From: Anadara kagoshimensis
Lineage: Eukaryota > Mollusca > Bivalvia > Arcoida > Arcidae
Assembly: GCA_021292105.1 (NCBI GenBank)
Contig: CM037871.1
Span: 22,936,057-23,000,056, forward strand
Length of the DNA stretch: 64,000 nucleotides
Direction: 5' to 3'
The translations under genes and the position numbers were made by a program. The notes beneath the pieces are model-generated. The model searched no databases. It was not told the DNA's origin and saw only the letters and a program-made list of their open reading frames with translations. Position 1 is the first letter of the stretch. Every line of letters starts with the position of its first letter. This document shows, piece after piece, positions 23,480 through 36,167 of this stretch.

Positions 23480-23563
23480 GGAATAACAATCCACATTATA
23501 TGGAGAATGTAGAAGATGCATTTGGTATTAACGAAAGTAGACAGCATTCTGAAGCTGTAATGG
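23480..23563 (+). CDS. candidate 84-bp symmetric exon of the same host gene
   Basis: The acceptor side has CTAAC (23455-23459, branch-point-like), TTTGATTTTTCTAG and AG at 23478-23479. The donor is ATGG then GTAAGTTTT, a full consensus. The exon contributes two bases of a split codon, 27 complete codons (NNNPHYMENVEDAF...HSEAVM) and one base of the next, so it is phase 1 to phase 1. This matches the phase-1 end of the exon at 21225 and the phase-1 start of the one at 57486. The peptide is hydrophilic with no recognised domain. The 29-bp satellite begins only about 80 bp after its donor. This is the best-supported splice-bounded segment in the window, although its function is unknown. Confidence 0.55.
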
Positions 23564-23642
23564 GTAAGTTTTTGAAAATAAAACCACTCAGATACACGCC
23601 ATTAAAACACTTACAACTGCATATCATATGTTTTTATAAGAC

Positions 23643-26600
23643 AGGTGTCAATCATTACTGTATACAGTGACTGATGTAAATAAGTACTATATACAGGGAC
23701 TGATGTTAATCATTACTGTATACAGGGACTGATGTTAATCATTACGGTATACAGGGACTGGTGTTAATCATTACCGTATAAAGGGACTGGTGTTAATCAT
23801 TGCCGTATACAGAGACTGGTGTTAATCATTACGGTATACAGAGACTGGTGTTAATCATTACCGTATACAGAGACTGGTGTTAATCATTACGGTATACAGG
23901 GACTGGTGTTAATCATTACGGTATACAGAGACTGGTGTTAATCATTACTATATACAGAGACTGGTGTTAATCATTACTATATACAGGGACTGGTGTTAAT
24001 CATTACGGTATACAGGGACTGGTGTTAATCATTACTGTATACAGGGACTGGTGTTAATCATTACTATATACAGAGACTGTTAATCATTACCGTATACAGA
24101 GACTGGTGTTAATCATTACCGTATACAGAGACTGGTGTTAATCATTACCGTATACAGAGACTGGTGTTAATCATTACTATATACAGAGACTGGTGTTAAT
24201 CATTACTATATACAGAGACTGGTGTTAATCATTACTGTATACAGAGACTGGTGTTAATCATTACTGTATACAGGACTGATGTTAATCATTACTGTATACA
24301 GAGACTGGTGTTAATCATTACGGTATACAGGGACTGGTGTTAATCATTACTGTATACAGGGACTGGTGTTAATCATTACTATATACAGAGACTGGTGTTA
24401 ATTATTACGGTATACAGGGACTGGTGTTAATCATTACCGTATACAGGGACTGGTGTTAATCATTACCGTATACAGAGACTGGTGTTAATCATTACGGTAT
24501 ACAGGGACTGGTGTTAATCATTACCGTATACAGGGACTGGTGTTAATCATTACTGTATACAGAGACTGATGTTAATCATTACTGTATACAGAGACTGGTG
24601 TTAATCATTACCGTATACAGAGACTGGTGTTAATCATTACTATATACAGGGACTGGTGTTAATCATTACTGTATACAGAGACTGGTGTTAATCATTACTG
24701 TATACAGAGACTGGTGTTAATCATTACTGTATACATGGACTGGTGTTAATCATTACCGTATACAGAGACTGGTGTTAATCATTACGGTATACAGGGACTG
24801 GTGTTAATCATTACAGTATACAGGGACTGGTGTTAATCATTACTGTATACATAGGCTGGTGTTAATCTTTACTGTATACAGGGACTGGTGTTAATCATTC
24901 CCGTATACAGAGACTGGTGTTAATCATTACTGTATACAGAGACTGGTGTTAATCAGTACGGTATACAGGGACTGGTGTTAATCATTACAGTATACAGGGA
25001 CTGGTGTTAATCATTACTGTATACAGAGGCTGGTGTTAATCATTACTGTATACAGGGACTGGTGTTAATCATTCCCGTATACAGAGACTGGTGTTAATCA
25101 TTACTATATACAGAGACTGGTGTTAATCATTACTATATACAGAGACTGGTGTTAATCATTACGGTATACAGGGACTGGTGTTAATCATTACCGTATACAG
25201 AGACTGGTGTTAATCATTACGGTATACAGGGACTGGTGTTAATCATTACAGTATACAGAGACTGGTGTTAATCATTACCGTATACAGAGACTGGTGTTAA
25301 TCATTACGGTATACAGGGACTGGTGTTAATCATTACCGTATACAGAGACTGGTGTTAATCATTACGGTATACAGGGACTGGTGTTAATCATTACAGTATA
25401 CAGAGACTGGTGTTAATCATTACCGTATACAGAGACTGATATCAATCATTACGGTATACAGGGACTGGTGTTAATCATTACTGTATACAGAGACTGGTGT
25501 TAATCATTACTGTATACAGAGACTGGTGTTAATCATTACCGTATACAGAGACTGGTGTTAATCATTACTGTATACAGGGACTGGTGTTAATCATTACCGT
25601 ATACAGGGACTGGTGTTAATCATTACTGTATACAGAAACTGGTGTTAATCATTACCGTATACAGGGACTGGTGTTAATCATTACTGTATACAGAAACTGG
25701 TGTTAATCATTACCGTATACAGAGACTGGTGTTAATCATTACCGTATACAGGGACTGGTGTTAATCATTACTATATACAGAGACTGGTGTTAATCATTAC
25801 CGTATACAGAGACTGATGTTAATCATTACTGTATACAGAGACTGGTGTTAATCATTACTATATACAGAGACTGGTGTTAATCATTACCGTATACAGAGAC
25901 TGGTGTTAATCATTACCGTATACAGAGACTGGTGTTAATCATTACTATATACAGAGACTGGTGTTAATCATTACTATATACAGAGACTGGTGTTAATCAT
26001 TACTGTATACAGAGACTGGTGTTAATCATTACTGTATACAGGGACTGATGTTAATCATTACTGTATACAGAGACTGGTGTTAATCATTACGGTATACAGG
26101 GACTGGTGTTAATCATTACTGTATACAGGGACTGGTGTTAATCATTACTATATACAGAGACTGGTGTTAATTATTACGGTATACAGGACTGGTGTTAATC
26201 ATTACCGTATACAGGGACTGGTGTTAATCATTACCGTATACAGAGACTGGTGTTAATCATTACGGTATACAGGGACTGGTGTTAATCATTACCGTATACA
26301 GGGACTGGTGTTAATCATTACTGTATACAGAGACTGATGTTAATCATTACTGTATACAGAGACTGGTGTTAATCATTACCGTATACAGAGACTGGTGTTA
26401 ATCATTACTATATACAGGGACTGGTGTTAATCATTACTGTATACAGAGACTGGTGTTAATCATTACTGTATACAGAGACTGGTGTTAATCATTACTGTAT
26501 ACATGGACTGGTGTTAATCATTACCGTATACAGAGACTGGTGTTAATCATTACGGTATACAGGGACTGGTGTTAATCATTACAGTATACAGGGACTGGTG

Positions 26601-29600
26601 TTAATCATTACTGTATACATAGGCTGGTGTTAATCTTTACTGTATACAGGGACTGGTGTTAATCATTCCCGTATACAGAAACTGGTGTTAATCATTACTG
26701 TATACAGAGACTGGTGTTAATCAGTACGGTATACAGGGACTGGTGTTAATCATTACAGTATACAGGGACTGGTGTTAATCATTACAGTATACAGAGGCTG
26801 GTGTTAATCATTACTGTATACAGGGACTGGTGTTAATCATTCCCGTATACAGAGACTGGTGTTAATCATTACTATATACAGAGACTGGTGTTAATCATTA
26901 CTATATACAGAGACTGGTGTTAATCATTACGGTATACAGGGACTGGTGTTAATCATTACCGTATACAGAGACTGGTGTTAATCATTACGGTATACAGGGA
27001 CTGGTGTTAATCATTACAGTATACAGAGACTGGTGTTAATCATTACCGTATACAGAGACTGGTGTTAATCATTACGGTATACAGGGACTGGTGTTAATCA
27101 TTACCGTATACAGAGACTGGTGTTAATCATTACGGTATACAGGGACTGGTGTTAATCATTACAGTATACAGAGACTGGTGTTAATCATTACCGTATACAG
27201 AGACTGATGTTAATCATTACGGTATACAGGGACTGGTGTTAATCATTACTGTATACAGAGACTGGTGTTAATCATTACTGTATACAGAGACTGGTGTTAA
27301 TCATTACCGTATACAGAGACTGGTGTTAATCATTACTGTATACAGGGACTGGTGTTAATCATTACCGTATACAGGGACTGGTGTTAATCATTACTGTATA
27401 CAGAAACTGGTGTTAATCATTACCGTATACAGGGACTGGTGTTAATCATTACTGTATACAGAAACTGGTGTTAATCATTACCGTATACAGAGACTGGTGT
27501 TAATCATTACCGTATACAGGGACTGGTGTTAATCATTACTATATACAGAGACTGGTGTTAATCATTACTGTATACAAGGACTGGTGTTAATCATTACTAT
27601 ATACAGAGACTGGTGTTAATCATTACGGTATACAGAGACTGGTGTTAATCATTACTGTATACAGAGACTGGTGTTAATCATTACTATATACAGGGACTGG
27701 TGTTAATCATTACTATATACAGAGACTGGTGTTAATCATTACTGTATACAGGGACTGGTGTTAATCATTACGGTATACAGAGACTGGTGTTAATCAGTAC
27801 TCTATACAGAGACTGGTGTTAATCATTACGGTATACAGAGACTGGTGTTAATTAGTACTGTATACAGGGACTAGTGTTAATCATTACAGTATACAGAGAC
27901 TGGTGTTAATCATTACCGTATACAGAGACTGGTGTTAATCATTACTGTATACAGGGACTCATGTTAATCATTACTGTATACAGGGACTGGTGTTAATCAT
28001 TACTGTATACAGGGACTGGTGTTAATCATTACTGTATACAGAGACTGGTGTTAATCAGTACTGTATACAGAGACTGGTGTTAATCATTACTATATACAGG
28101 GACTGGTGTTAATCATTACTGTATACAGAGACTGATGTTAATCAGTACTGTATACAGGGACTGGTGTTAATCATTACTGTATACAGAGACTGGTGTTAAT
28201 CAGTACTGTACACAGGGTCTGTTGTTAATCATTACTGTATACAGGGACTGGTGTTAATCATTACTATATACAGGGACTGGTGGTAATCATTACTGTATAC
28301 AGGGACTGGTGTTAATCATTACTGTATACAGGGACTGGTGTTAATCATTACCGTATACAGAGACTGGTGTTAATTATTACTGTATACAGGGACTGATGTT
28401 AATAAGTACTGTATACAGGGACTGAAATTAAACACTGCTGTATATAGGGACTGGTTTTAATCAGAACTGTTACAAGGACTGGTGTTAATCAGAACTGTAT
28501 ACAGGAACTGGTGTAAATCACTGCTGTATACAGGGACTAGTGTTAATCACTGCTGTATACAGGGACTGGTGTTAATCAGTACTGTATAGAGACTGGTGTT
28601 AATTAGTACTGTATAATGTGACTGGGTTAATAACTGCTGAATACAGGGTCTGGTGTTAATCATTACTGTATACAGGGACTGGTGTTAATCACTGCTGTAT
28701 ACAGGGACTGTTGTTAATCAATAATGTATACAGGAACTGTTGTTAATCAGTACTGTATACAGGGACTGGTGTTAATCATTACTGTATAAAGGGACTGGTG
28801 TTAATCATTACTGTATACAAGGACTGGTGTTAATCATTACTGTATACAGGGACTGGTGTTAATCATTACTGTATACAGAGACTGGTGTTAATCATTACTG
28901 TATACAAAGACTGGTGTTAATCATTACTGTATACAGAGACTGGTGTTAATCATTACTGTATACAGAGACTGGTGTTAATCATTACGGTATACAGAGACTG
29001 GTGTTAATCATTACTGTATACAGAGACTGGTGTTAATCATTACTGTATACAGGGACTGGTGTTAATCATTACTGTATACAGGGACTGGTGTTAATCATTA
29101 CTATATACAGAGACTGGTGTTAATCATTACGGTATACAGAGACTGGTGTTAATCATTACTGTATACAGAGACTGGTGTTAATCATTACGGTATACAGGGA
29201 CTGGTGTTAATCATTACTATATACAGAGACTGGTGTTAATCATTACGGTATACAGAGACTGGTGTTAATCATTACAGTATACAGAGACTGGTGTTAATCA
29301 TTACGGTATACAGGGACTGATGTTAATCATTACGGTATACAGGGACTGGTGTTAATCATTACCGTATACAGAGACTGGTGTTAATTATTACGGTATACAG
29401 AGACTGGTGTTAATCATTACGGTATACAGAGACTGGTGTTAATCATTACCGTATACAGGGACTGGTGTTAATCATTACCGTATACAGAGACTGGTGTTAA
29501 TCATTACGGTATACAGGGACTGGTGTTAATCATTACCGTATACAGGGACTGGTGTTAATCATTACTGTATACAGAGACTGATGTTAATCATTACTGTATA

Positions 29601-31668
29601 CAGAGACTGGTGTTAATCATTACCGTATACAGAGACTGGTGTTAATCATTACTATGTTAATCATTACTGTATACAGAGACTGGTGTTAATCATTACTGTA
29701 TACAGAGACTGGTGTTAATCATTACTGTATACATGGACTGGTGTTAATCATTACCGTATACAGAGACTGGTGTTAATCATTACGGTATACAGGGACTGGT
29801 GTTAATCATTACAGTATACAGGGACTGGTGTTAATCATTACTGTATACATAGGCTGGTGTTAATCTTTACTGTATACAGGGACTGGTGTTAATCATTCCC
29901 GTATACAGAGACTGGTGTTAATCATTACTGTATACAGAGACTGGTGTTAATCAGTACGGTATACAGGGACTGGTGTTAATCATTACAGTATACAGGGACT
30001 GGTGTTAATCATTACCGTATACAGAGACTGGTGTTAATCATTACTGTATACAGGGACTGGTGTTAATCATTCCCGTATACAGAGACTGGTGTTAATCATT
30101 ACTATATACAGAGACTGGTGTTAATCATTACTATATACAGAGACTGGTGTTAATCATTACGGTATACAGGGACTGGTGTTAATCATTACCGTATACAGAG
30201 ACTGGTGTTAATCATTACGGTATACAGGGACTGGTGTTAATCATTACAGTATACAGAGACTGGTGTTAATCATTACCGTATACAGAGACTGGTGTTAATC
30301 ATTACGGTATACAGGGACTGGTGTTAATCATTACCGTATACAGAGACTGGTGTTAATCATTACGGTATACAGGGACTGGTGTTAATCATTACAGTATACA
30401 GAGACTGGTGTTAATCATTACCGTATACAGAGACTGATGTTAATCATTACGGTATACAGGGACTGGTGTTAATCAGTACTGTATACAGGGACTGGTGTTA
30501 ATCATTACAGTATACAGAGACTGGTGTTAATCATTACCGTATACAGAGACTGGTGTTAATCATTACAGTATACAGGGACTGGTGTTAATCAGTACTGTAT
30601 ACAGGGACTGGTGTTAATCATTACGGTATACAGGGACTGGTGTTAATCATTACTGTATACAGGGACTGGTGTTAATCATTACCGTATAAAGGGACTGGTG
30701 TTAATCATTACCGTATACAGAGACTGGTGTTAATCATTACGGTATACAGGGACTGGTGTTAATCATTACTGTATACAGAGACTGGTGTTAATCATTACGG
30801 TATACAGGGACTGGTGTTAATCATTACCGTATACAGAGACTGGTGTTAATCATTACGGTATACAGGGACTGGTGTTAATCATTACGGTATACAGGGACTG
30901 GTGTTAATCATTACTATATACAGAGACTGGTGTTAATCATTACCGTATACAGAGACTGGTGTTAATCATTACCGTATACAGAGACTGGTGTTAATCATTA
31001 CTGTATACAGGGACTGGTGTTAATCATTACTATATACAGAGACTGGTGTTAATCATTACCGTATACAGGGACTGGTGTTAATCATTACTGTATACAGGGA
31101 CTGGTGTTAATCATTACTGTATACAGAGACTGGTGTTAATCATTACTATATACAGGGACTGGTGTTAATCATTACTGTATACAGGGACTGGTGTTAATCA
31201 TTACTGTATACAAGGACTGGTGTTAATCATTACTATATACAGAGACTGGTGTTAATCATTACCGTATACAGAGACTGGTGTTAATCATTACTATATACAG
31301 GGACTGGTGTTAATCATTACGGTATACAGGGACTGGTGTTAATCATTACTATATACAGAGACTGGTGTTAATCATTACGGTATACAGGGACTGGTGTTAA
31401 TCATTACTATATACAGAGACTGGTGATAATCATTACTATATACAGAGACTGGTGTTAATCATTACGGTATACAGGGACTGGTGTTAATCATTACTGTATA
31501 CAGGACTGGTGTTAATCATTACTATATACAGGGACTGGTGGTAATCATTACTGTATACAGGGACTGGTGTTAATCATTACGGTATACAGAGACTGGTGTT
31601 AATCAGTACTGTATACAGGGACTGGTGTTAATCATTACAGTATACATGGACTAATATTTCTTTACCGG
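23643..31668. repeat. 29-bp tandem satellite array, about 8 kb
   Basis: About 275 units of 29 bp: GACTGGTGTTAATCATTAC, one or two variable bases (CC, CG, CT or TA type), then GTATACAGA or GTATACAGG. It is extremely regular, with only a few units altered (for example ATAGGCTGGTG, CAGTACTG, CATTCCCG). The period is not a multiple of three and no long frame exists. Units between about 28390 and 28760 are the most degenerate, with CACTGCTGTAT variants. Confidence 0.97.
24060..30480 (+). repeat. higher-order block used three times in the 29-bp array
   Basis: The rare marker ATAGGCTGGTGTTAATCTTT appears at 24851, 26619 and 29849, each time in the same setting of surrounding variants (CATGGACTGG upstream, ATCATTCCCG and ATCAGTACGG downstream). 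The first two are about 1768 bp apart (61 units) and the last two about 3230 bp apart. The array therefore grew by copying blocks of about 60 units, not only unit by unit. Confidence 0.8.
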
Positions 31669-33540
31669 TTCAGGGTATGACGTAAAGTCGGATTATTTTA
31701 AGGAATTGCCGTTAAATCTTTCTTACTAGTACACCCTAAATAATCCGATTTGAATTACAATTTAAAATAATTTTATCCTAGAGCATATTGATATATCTTT
31801 AAGAGATATTTCCTAAAATTTTAGTCAATTTATTAATTTTATTCAAAACACTTAAAAATGTTCTCGTTTTAAAACACAATCTGCTGTTTAATAGCCGAAC
31901 AAAACATTGACTGAAAAGGTAAACGTTTAAATATTTATTCAATGCATGTATACACAAACCATTGTATAGATTAATAAATGTTAAAAATATTGAAGAGAAG
32001 TATTTAAAAACGAAGGTATTATTAGGTCCAATATATGTTTTGGTTGCATTAAATTTAAAGCAGAAAAGTAAAAAAAATACGCCTGCGATACGCATAATTG
32101 CATTTAGATTTTGAAAATTTGAAAGATCAAATTATACGGAAGAAAAGAGTTTATTGATTTTTTTTAATTTTAAAAGCAGAAAACCTTTACTGTAGAATGT
32201 TTGTTTGTGATAAATTCTTTAGAAATAACATTTAAAGATGTCAATTGTATAATCGAACTTGTAAAATATAAGCTTAAATTTAGAATAAGAATGATTTAAT
32301 ATGTACATTACCGGCATGTGGTTACCACCTTGTCTTTAATCAACATAATTGATTCGTGGTATTTCTTAAGTCTGTGATAACGTTTAATGAAATAACACTG
32401 TATTTTATAAATGTGTACACTCTATGCAAAGTGAAACATTTTGCGCACTAATGCCTGGGTATAAAGTTCTGATTTGGCCTGTTAAAATCCCCCCGAAATC
32501 CAATCGGCGGTCTATTCTAAAAAAGCCTGTTGTTACATTGTATTACCCAGTGTTTACACAAGAGGGTAAGTAGAATTTTATTTTTAATCTTTCTCCTATT
32601 TTTATGCTATGTGGAGTAGTTTCACAATTAATTCAAATAATATCCTTTAATAATATCTCTATTTCATTCTATATGACCATATTGAACAAATTGAAATATA
32701 CCACCATTGCAGTTTTTAATTCTGATGTATTCAGCAAAGGTTCTTAAATAGTTATATATTCCGTTGTTTACTGTGGCGTACACGTTAATGCGCTAACGAT
32801 CTTATGTGAACATCTCTGTAATAAAACAAAAACAGGGGTAACAAATTGGGTATTTTATACAGACCCTATAACTACGGAAAAGATAACCATGGACATTATC
32901 GCTCACTTTAAACATGTTCAGTGATACGTCAGTGCCTCTTAGAGCAGTTTAAGACAAATGCCAATGTTAGTCCAAATTAAATACTTATCCTTAGGATAGT
33001 AATTGAAGGTCAAGGTAATCAAACATCATCGCCATGACTTTATGCACTGGTGCTTAAGATGAAGTTTCAAGTTTTCAGTTTTTTTAAAAAGAGATTTGAA
33101 AAATTTACAATGTTAGGTCAATCGTACCTTTTTTGTAAGTCACACTCGAGCAGGGTTGGCAGCAAGCTCTAACGGTATATATAAGTTTCAATCTTTTAGA
33201 CATTTATACACACCAAAGATGTTTAATTTTACTATTCAAGATCACAATGACTTCCAATGAAGATCAAGGTCAACCAGTTTCATTGATAAATTTGGTAAAG
33301 ATTTAAGTGTTGACGGTACAACAAAATAGTAAGGAATTCAAAGCTTCTTGTTATTTAGGGTCATGACCAAGATATGTTAAAAAGTATGGACAATCGTTGT
33401 CATGTGTTTTCAAAATTCATAGGAATACAATTCATGACATCTGTTATTATAGGTTTCGAAATGCGTTAAAAGGTGTTGTAACACACACACCAATCTATGT
33501 CCAATTCAAAATCCTGAGGGACAGGTTAACTTCCAACATA
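31669..33540. other. unique AT-rich interval, no gene supported
   Basis: No tandem repeat and no recognisable coding sequence. The minus frame 31799-32095 (98 codons) is hydrophobic and AT-driven with no family features. A hairpin lies at 31688-31752 (TCGGATTATTT facing AAATAATCCGA). A good donor sequence, GAGGGTAAGTAG, lies near 32567, but no convincing partner acceptor or open frame was found. Confidence 0.4.
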
Positions 33541-33629
33541 AACTGAAATGAGCAGGGTGTTCCCGAAACCATTTCCTGTTTAGCTATCACTTGTGTAATC
33601 AAAATTGAGAATGAAAGTAATATGGATAT

Positions 33630-33735
33630 ATGTGACGTCAAGAATATCCAGAATAATTTTGGATACAGAGACATTATACTTGTCAACAATATTTTGATTA
33701 CGGTCATTAAATATTTTTAGGGCTGTGGGACACAT
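33630..33735 (-). pseudogene. retroelement C-terminal fragment (second copy of the family at 49440)
   Basis: The minus strand encodes ALKIF..R..NIVDKYNVSVSK and IILDILDV, aligning with ALKRFYGRHHSIVDKFDVSV and SRIALDIFDV of the fragment at 49440-49793. Similarity continues on the 3' side in non-coding sequence (GATTACACAAGTGATAGCTA against GATTACACACGTGACTGGTG). It is only a tail, mutated, with no start or upstream domain. Confidence 0.6.
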
Positions 33736-33865
33736 ATATGTAGTAACTACCACAAATGTAGTAACAGTCACAAATGTAACAAAATAGTGTCACATCTGTT
33801 ATAACGAACCACAAATGTACATGTAGTACAAATGTAGTAACATTTTTCAACACAAATGTAGTAAA
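33736..33865. repeat. short irregular repeat of CACAAATGTAGTAA
   Basis: About six copies of ACAAATGTAGTAAC and variants occur at irregular spacing. No gene is visible here or in the rest of the interval to 34010. Confidence 0.7.
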
Positions 33866-34009
33866 TGAAAACGAAATTCGTGAAATTTAAGGCTAGAAAC
33901 CAACATTTAAGGTACATTCTAACCCGATGGAAGTAACATTTAAACACGTAAAAAGTGATCTTTAACCCGATAGACAATAGAAAGGACTCTTATTACAATA
34001 GAAATGACT

Positions 34010-34062
34010 TCTATTGCAGGACGACCTTATAAGTTTGTTACAACATTCCGTTGGTACTGTCA
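34010..34062. repeat. first units of the 43-bp array, cut off by an insertion
   Basis: TTGCAGGACGACCTTATAAG and TTTGTTACAACATTCCGTTG with GTACTG is a normal 43-bp unit. The next unit is interrupted at 34063 and resumes as GGCCGACCTG at 36168. Confidence 0.85.
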
Positions 34063-36167
34063 TGTGCTACTTTTGAATTTTTAGCTCACCTGAGCCACAG
34101 GCTCAGATGAGCTATTGCAATCTATCACCGTCCGTCGTCCGTCGTCCGTCGTGAGTCGTGCGTCGTCCGTCGTGCGTCGTCCGTCGTGCGTCGTGTATAA
34201 ACTTTACATTTTAATCTTCTCCTCCAAAACTACTGGGCCATATTTGATGAAACTTGGTGATTATTATGCCTAGGTAACAGCCTTTCAAAATTGTGTTCGG
34301 GGTTTGGCCACGCCCAACAAGATGGCCGCTGTTACTAAAAATAGCAAAAAGACAAAAAAATCTTCTTCTCTGAAACCAAAAGGTGCAGGCAAATTTTAAT
34401 TGGATATTTGGATTCAGCATACCTGGGAACATCAAAATTGTGTTTTTCATGAAAATTAGACGAAAAATAGGTTACGCGTTTTTTGCGTAAAATTACGTAA
34501 TTTTTAAAATGAGACATTTATTGTTATAACTTCATAATGGTTGAAGATAATTGTATGGAGTTTTCACTGTTGATCTTGTCTTGCAATTTTCTTCCAATTG
34601 ATCTCAAGGTCGAAGGTCAAGGTCATGTCCCAGTTTTTGACCTTTGATAAAAAATGCTATTTTTTAAACATTTCTTGTGATAATGGCGTAGGATTTTCAG
34701 TTATTTGTAGGTATTGACATGACGATCATTTTGATACATAGATCAGGGTCAAGGGTTCAAAGGTCAAGGTCACAGATGTCCAAGAATACCAAAATAGTTA
34801 ATTATCTGCAAAACTATGAATTTTTTGTATAGGCATGTATATCAGAATATTGTAGGTAATGGCACAATGGTCATTTTGATATATGAATAAAGGTCATGGG
34901 TTCAAAGGTCAAGGTCACAGATGTAAACAAGTACTGAAATGGTTAATTATCTAAAAAACTATAAACTTTTTGTATAGGCATGTATATTGGAGTATTGTAG
35001 GTATTGGCCTAACGATCATTTTGATATATGAATGAAGGTCATAGGTTAAAAGGTCAAGGTCAAAGACACGAACGAATACTTTAATGGTTAATTATCTCAA
35101 AAACTATAAACTTTTTGTATAGGCATGTATATTAGAATATTGTAGGCATTTGCACAACGATCATTTTGATATATGAATGAAGTTCATAGGTTCAAAGTTC
35201 AAGGTCATAGATGCAAACTAATACTTAAATGGTTAATTATCTCAGAAACTATAAACTTTTTGTATAGGCATGTATATTAGAATATTGTAGGTATTGGCCT
35301 ATCGATCATTTTGATATATGAATGAAGGTCATAGGTTCAAAGGTCAAGGTCATAGCTGCGAACGAATATTGAAATGGTTAATTATCTCAAAAACTATAAA
35401 CTTTTTGTATGGGCATGTATATCAGAATATGTAGGCATTTGCACAACGATCATTTTGAGATATGAATGAAGTTCATAGGTTCAAAGGTCAAGGTCATAGA
35501 TGCAAACTAATACTTAAATGGTTAATTATCTCAGAAACTATAAACTTTTTGTATAGGCATGTATATTAGAATATTGTAGGTATTGGCTTATCGATCATTT
35601 TGATATATGAATAAAGGTCATAGGTTCAAAGGTCAAGGTCATAGATGCAAATGAATACTTAAATGGTTAATTATCTCAAAAACTATAAACTTTTTGTATA
35701 GGCATGTATATTGGAATAATGTAGGCATTTGCACAACAATCATTTTGATATATGAATGAAGGTCATAGGTTCAAAGGTCAAGGTCATAGATGCAAACGAA
35801 TACTTAAATGGTTAATTATCTCAAAAACTATAAACTCTTGTATAGGCATGTATATTGGAATATTGTAGGTATTGGCCTAATGCACATTTTAATATACAGA
35901 TGTTTTAGCTGTTTATAAATAATATATTTTAGCTAGACTTTAAATATGTTATATATAGCATACTTATATAAGAATTATTATAATTAACTTATAATTAACT
36001 TGCAAAAATACTTGCATATTATTGGCCCTTACTGCTGAAAATTTTGATATTCTTTTATTAATGTCATTGGCCATTGAACCTCTGCATAAGATATGTACTC
36101 TTCCTCAGGTGAGCGTTAAGGCCCATGGGCCTCTTGTTATGAAATAATATAATTCAAAAGTAGCACA
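34063..36167. mobile_element. composite insertion bounded by perfect 17-bp inverted repeats
   Basis: TGTGCTACTTTTGAATT (34063-34079) is the exact reverse complement of AATTCAAAAGTAGCACA (36151-36167). The pair sits precisely between the two halves of a 43-bp satellite unit. Nearly all of the interior is the AGGTCAAGGTCA element (34084-36140). This suggests either a small TIR element that received a second element, or that the TIRs belong to the larger element itself. The first copy at 13722 lacks these outer repeats, which favours nesting. Confidence 0.75.
34084..36140 (-). mobile_element. dispersed element with AGGTCAAGGTCA sub-repeats, copy 2
   Basis: Reverse-orientation copy of the element at 13722-15409. 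It opens GCTCACCTGAGCC with a hairpin partner GGCTCAGATGAGC, then CTATTGCAATCTATCA and a long CGTCCGTCGTGCGTCGTC run. It ends CTCAGGTGAGCGTTAAGGCC and CATGGGCCTCTTGTTA. The interior holds about eight sub-repeats of roughly 145 bp with AGGTCAAGGTCA and TATAAACTTTTTGTATAGGC. The 79-codon frame shared with copy 1 lies at 34211-34450 on the minus strand. This copy is longer because it has more sub-repeats. Confidence 0.8.

Noticed and set aside
23643..31668. CRISPR-like array because the unit is 29 bp
   Set aside because: There are no unique spacers: units are contiguous and near identical. The context is eukaryotic with introns and LINEs.
31799..32095. 98-codon minus-strand frame as a membrane protein
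   Set aside because: The hydrophobic composition follows from AT-richness; there is no family resemblance, splice support or second copy.
32440..32570. Possible first exon ending at GAGGGTAAGTAG
   Set aside because: The donor is good but no open frame, start codon or promoter could be supported upstream.
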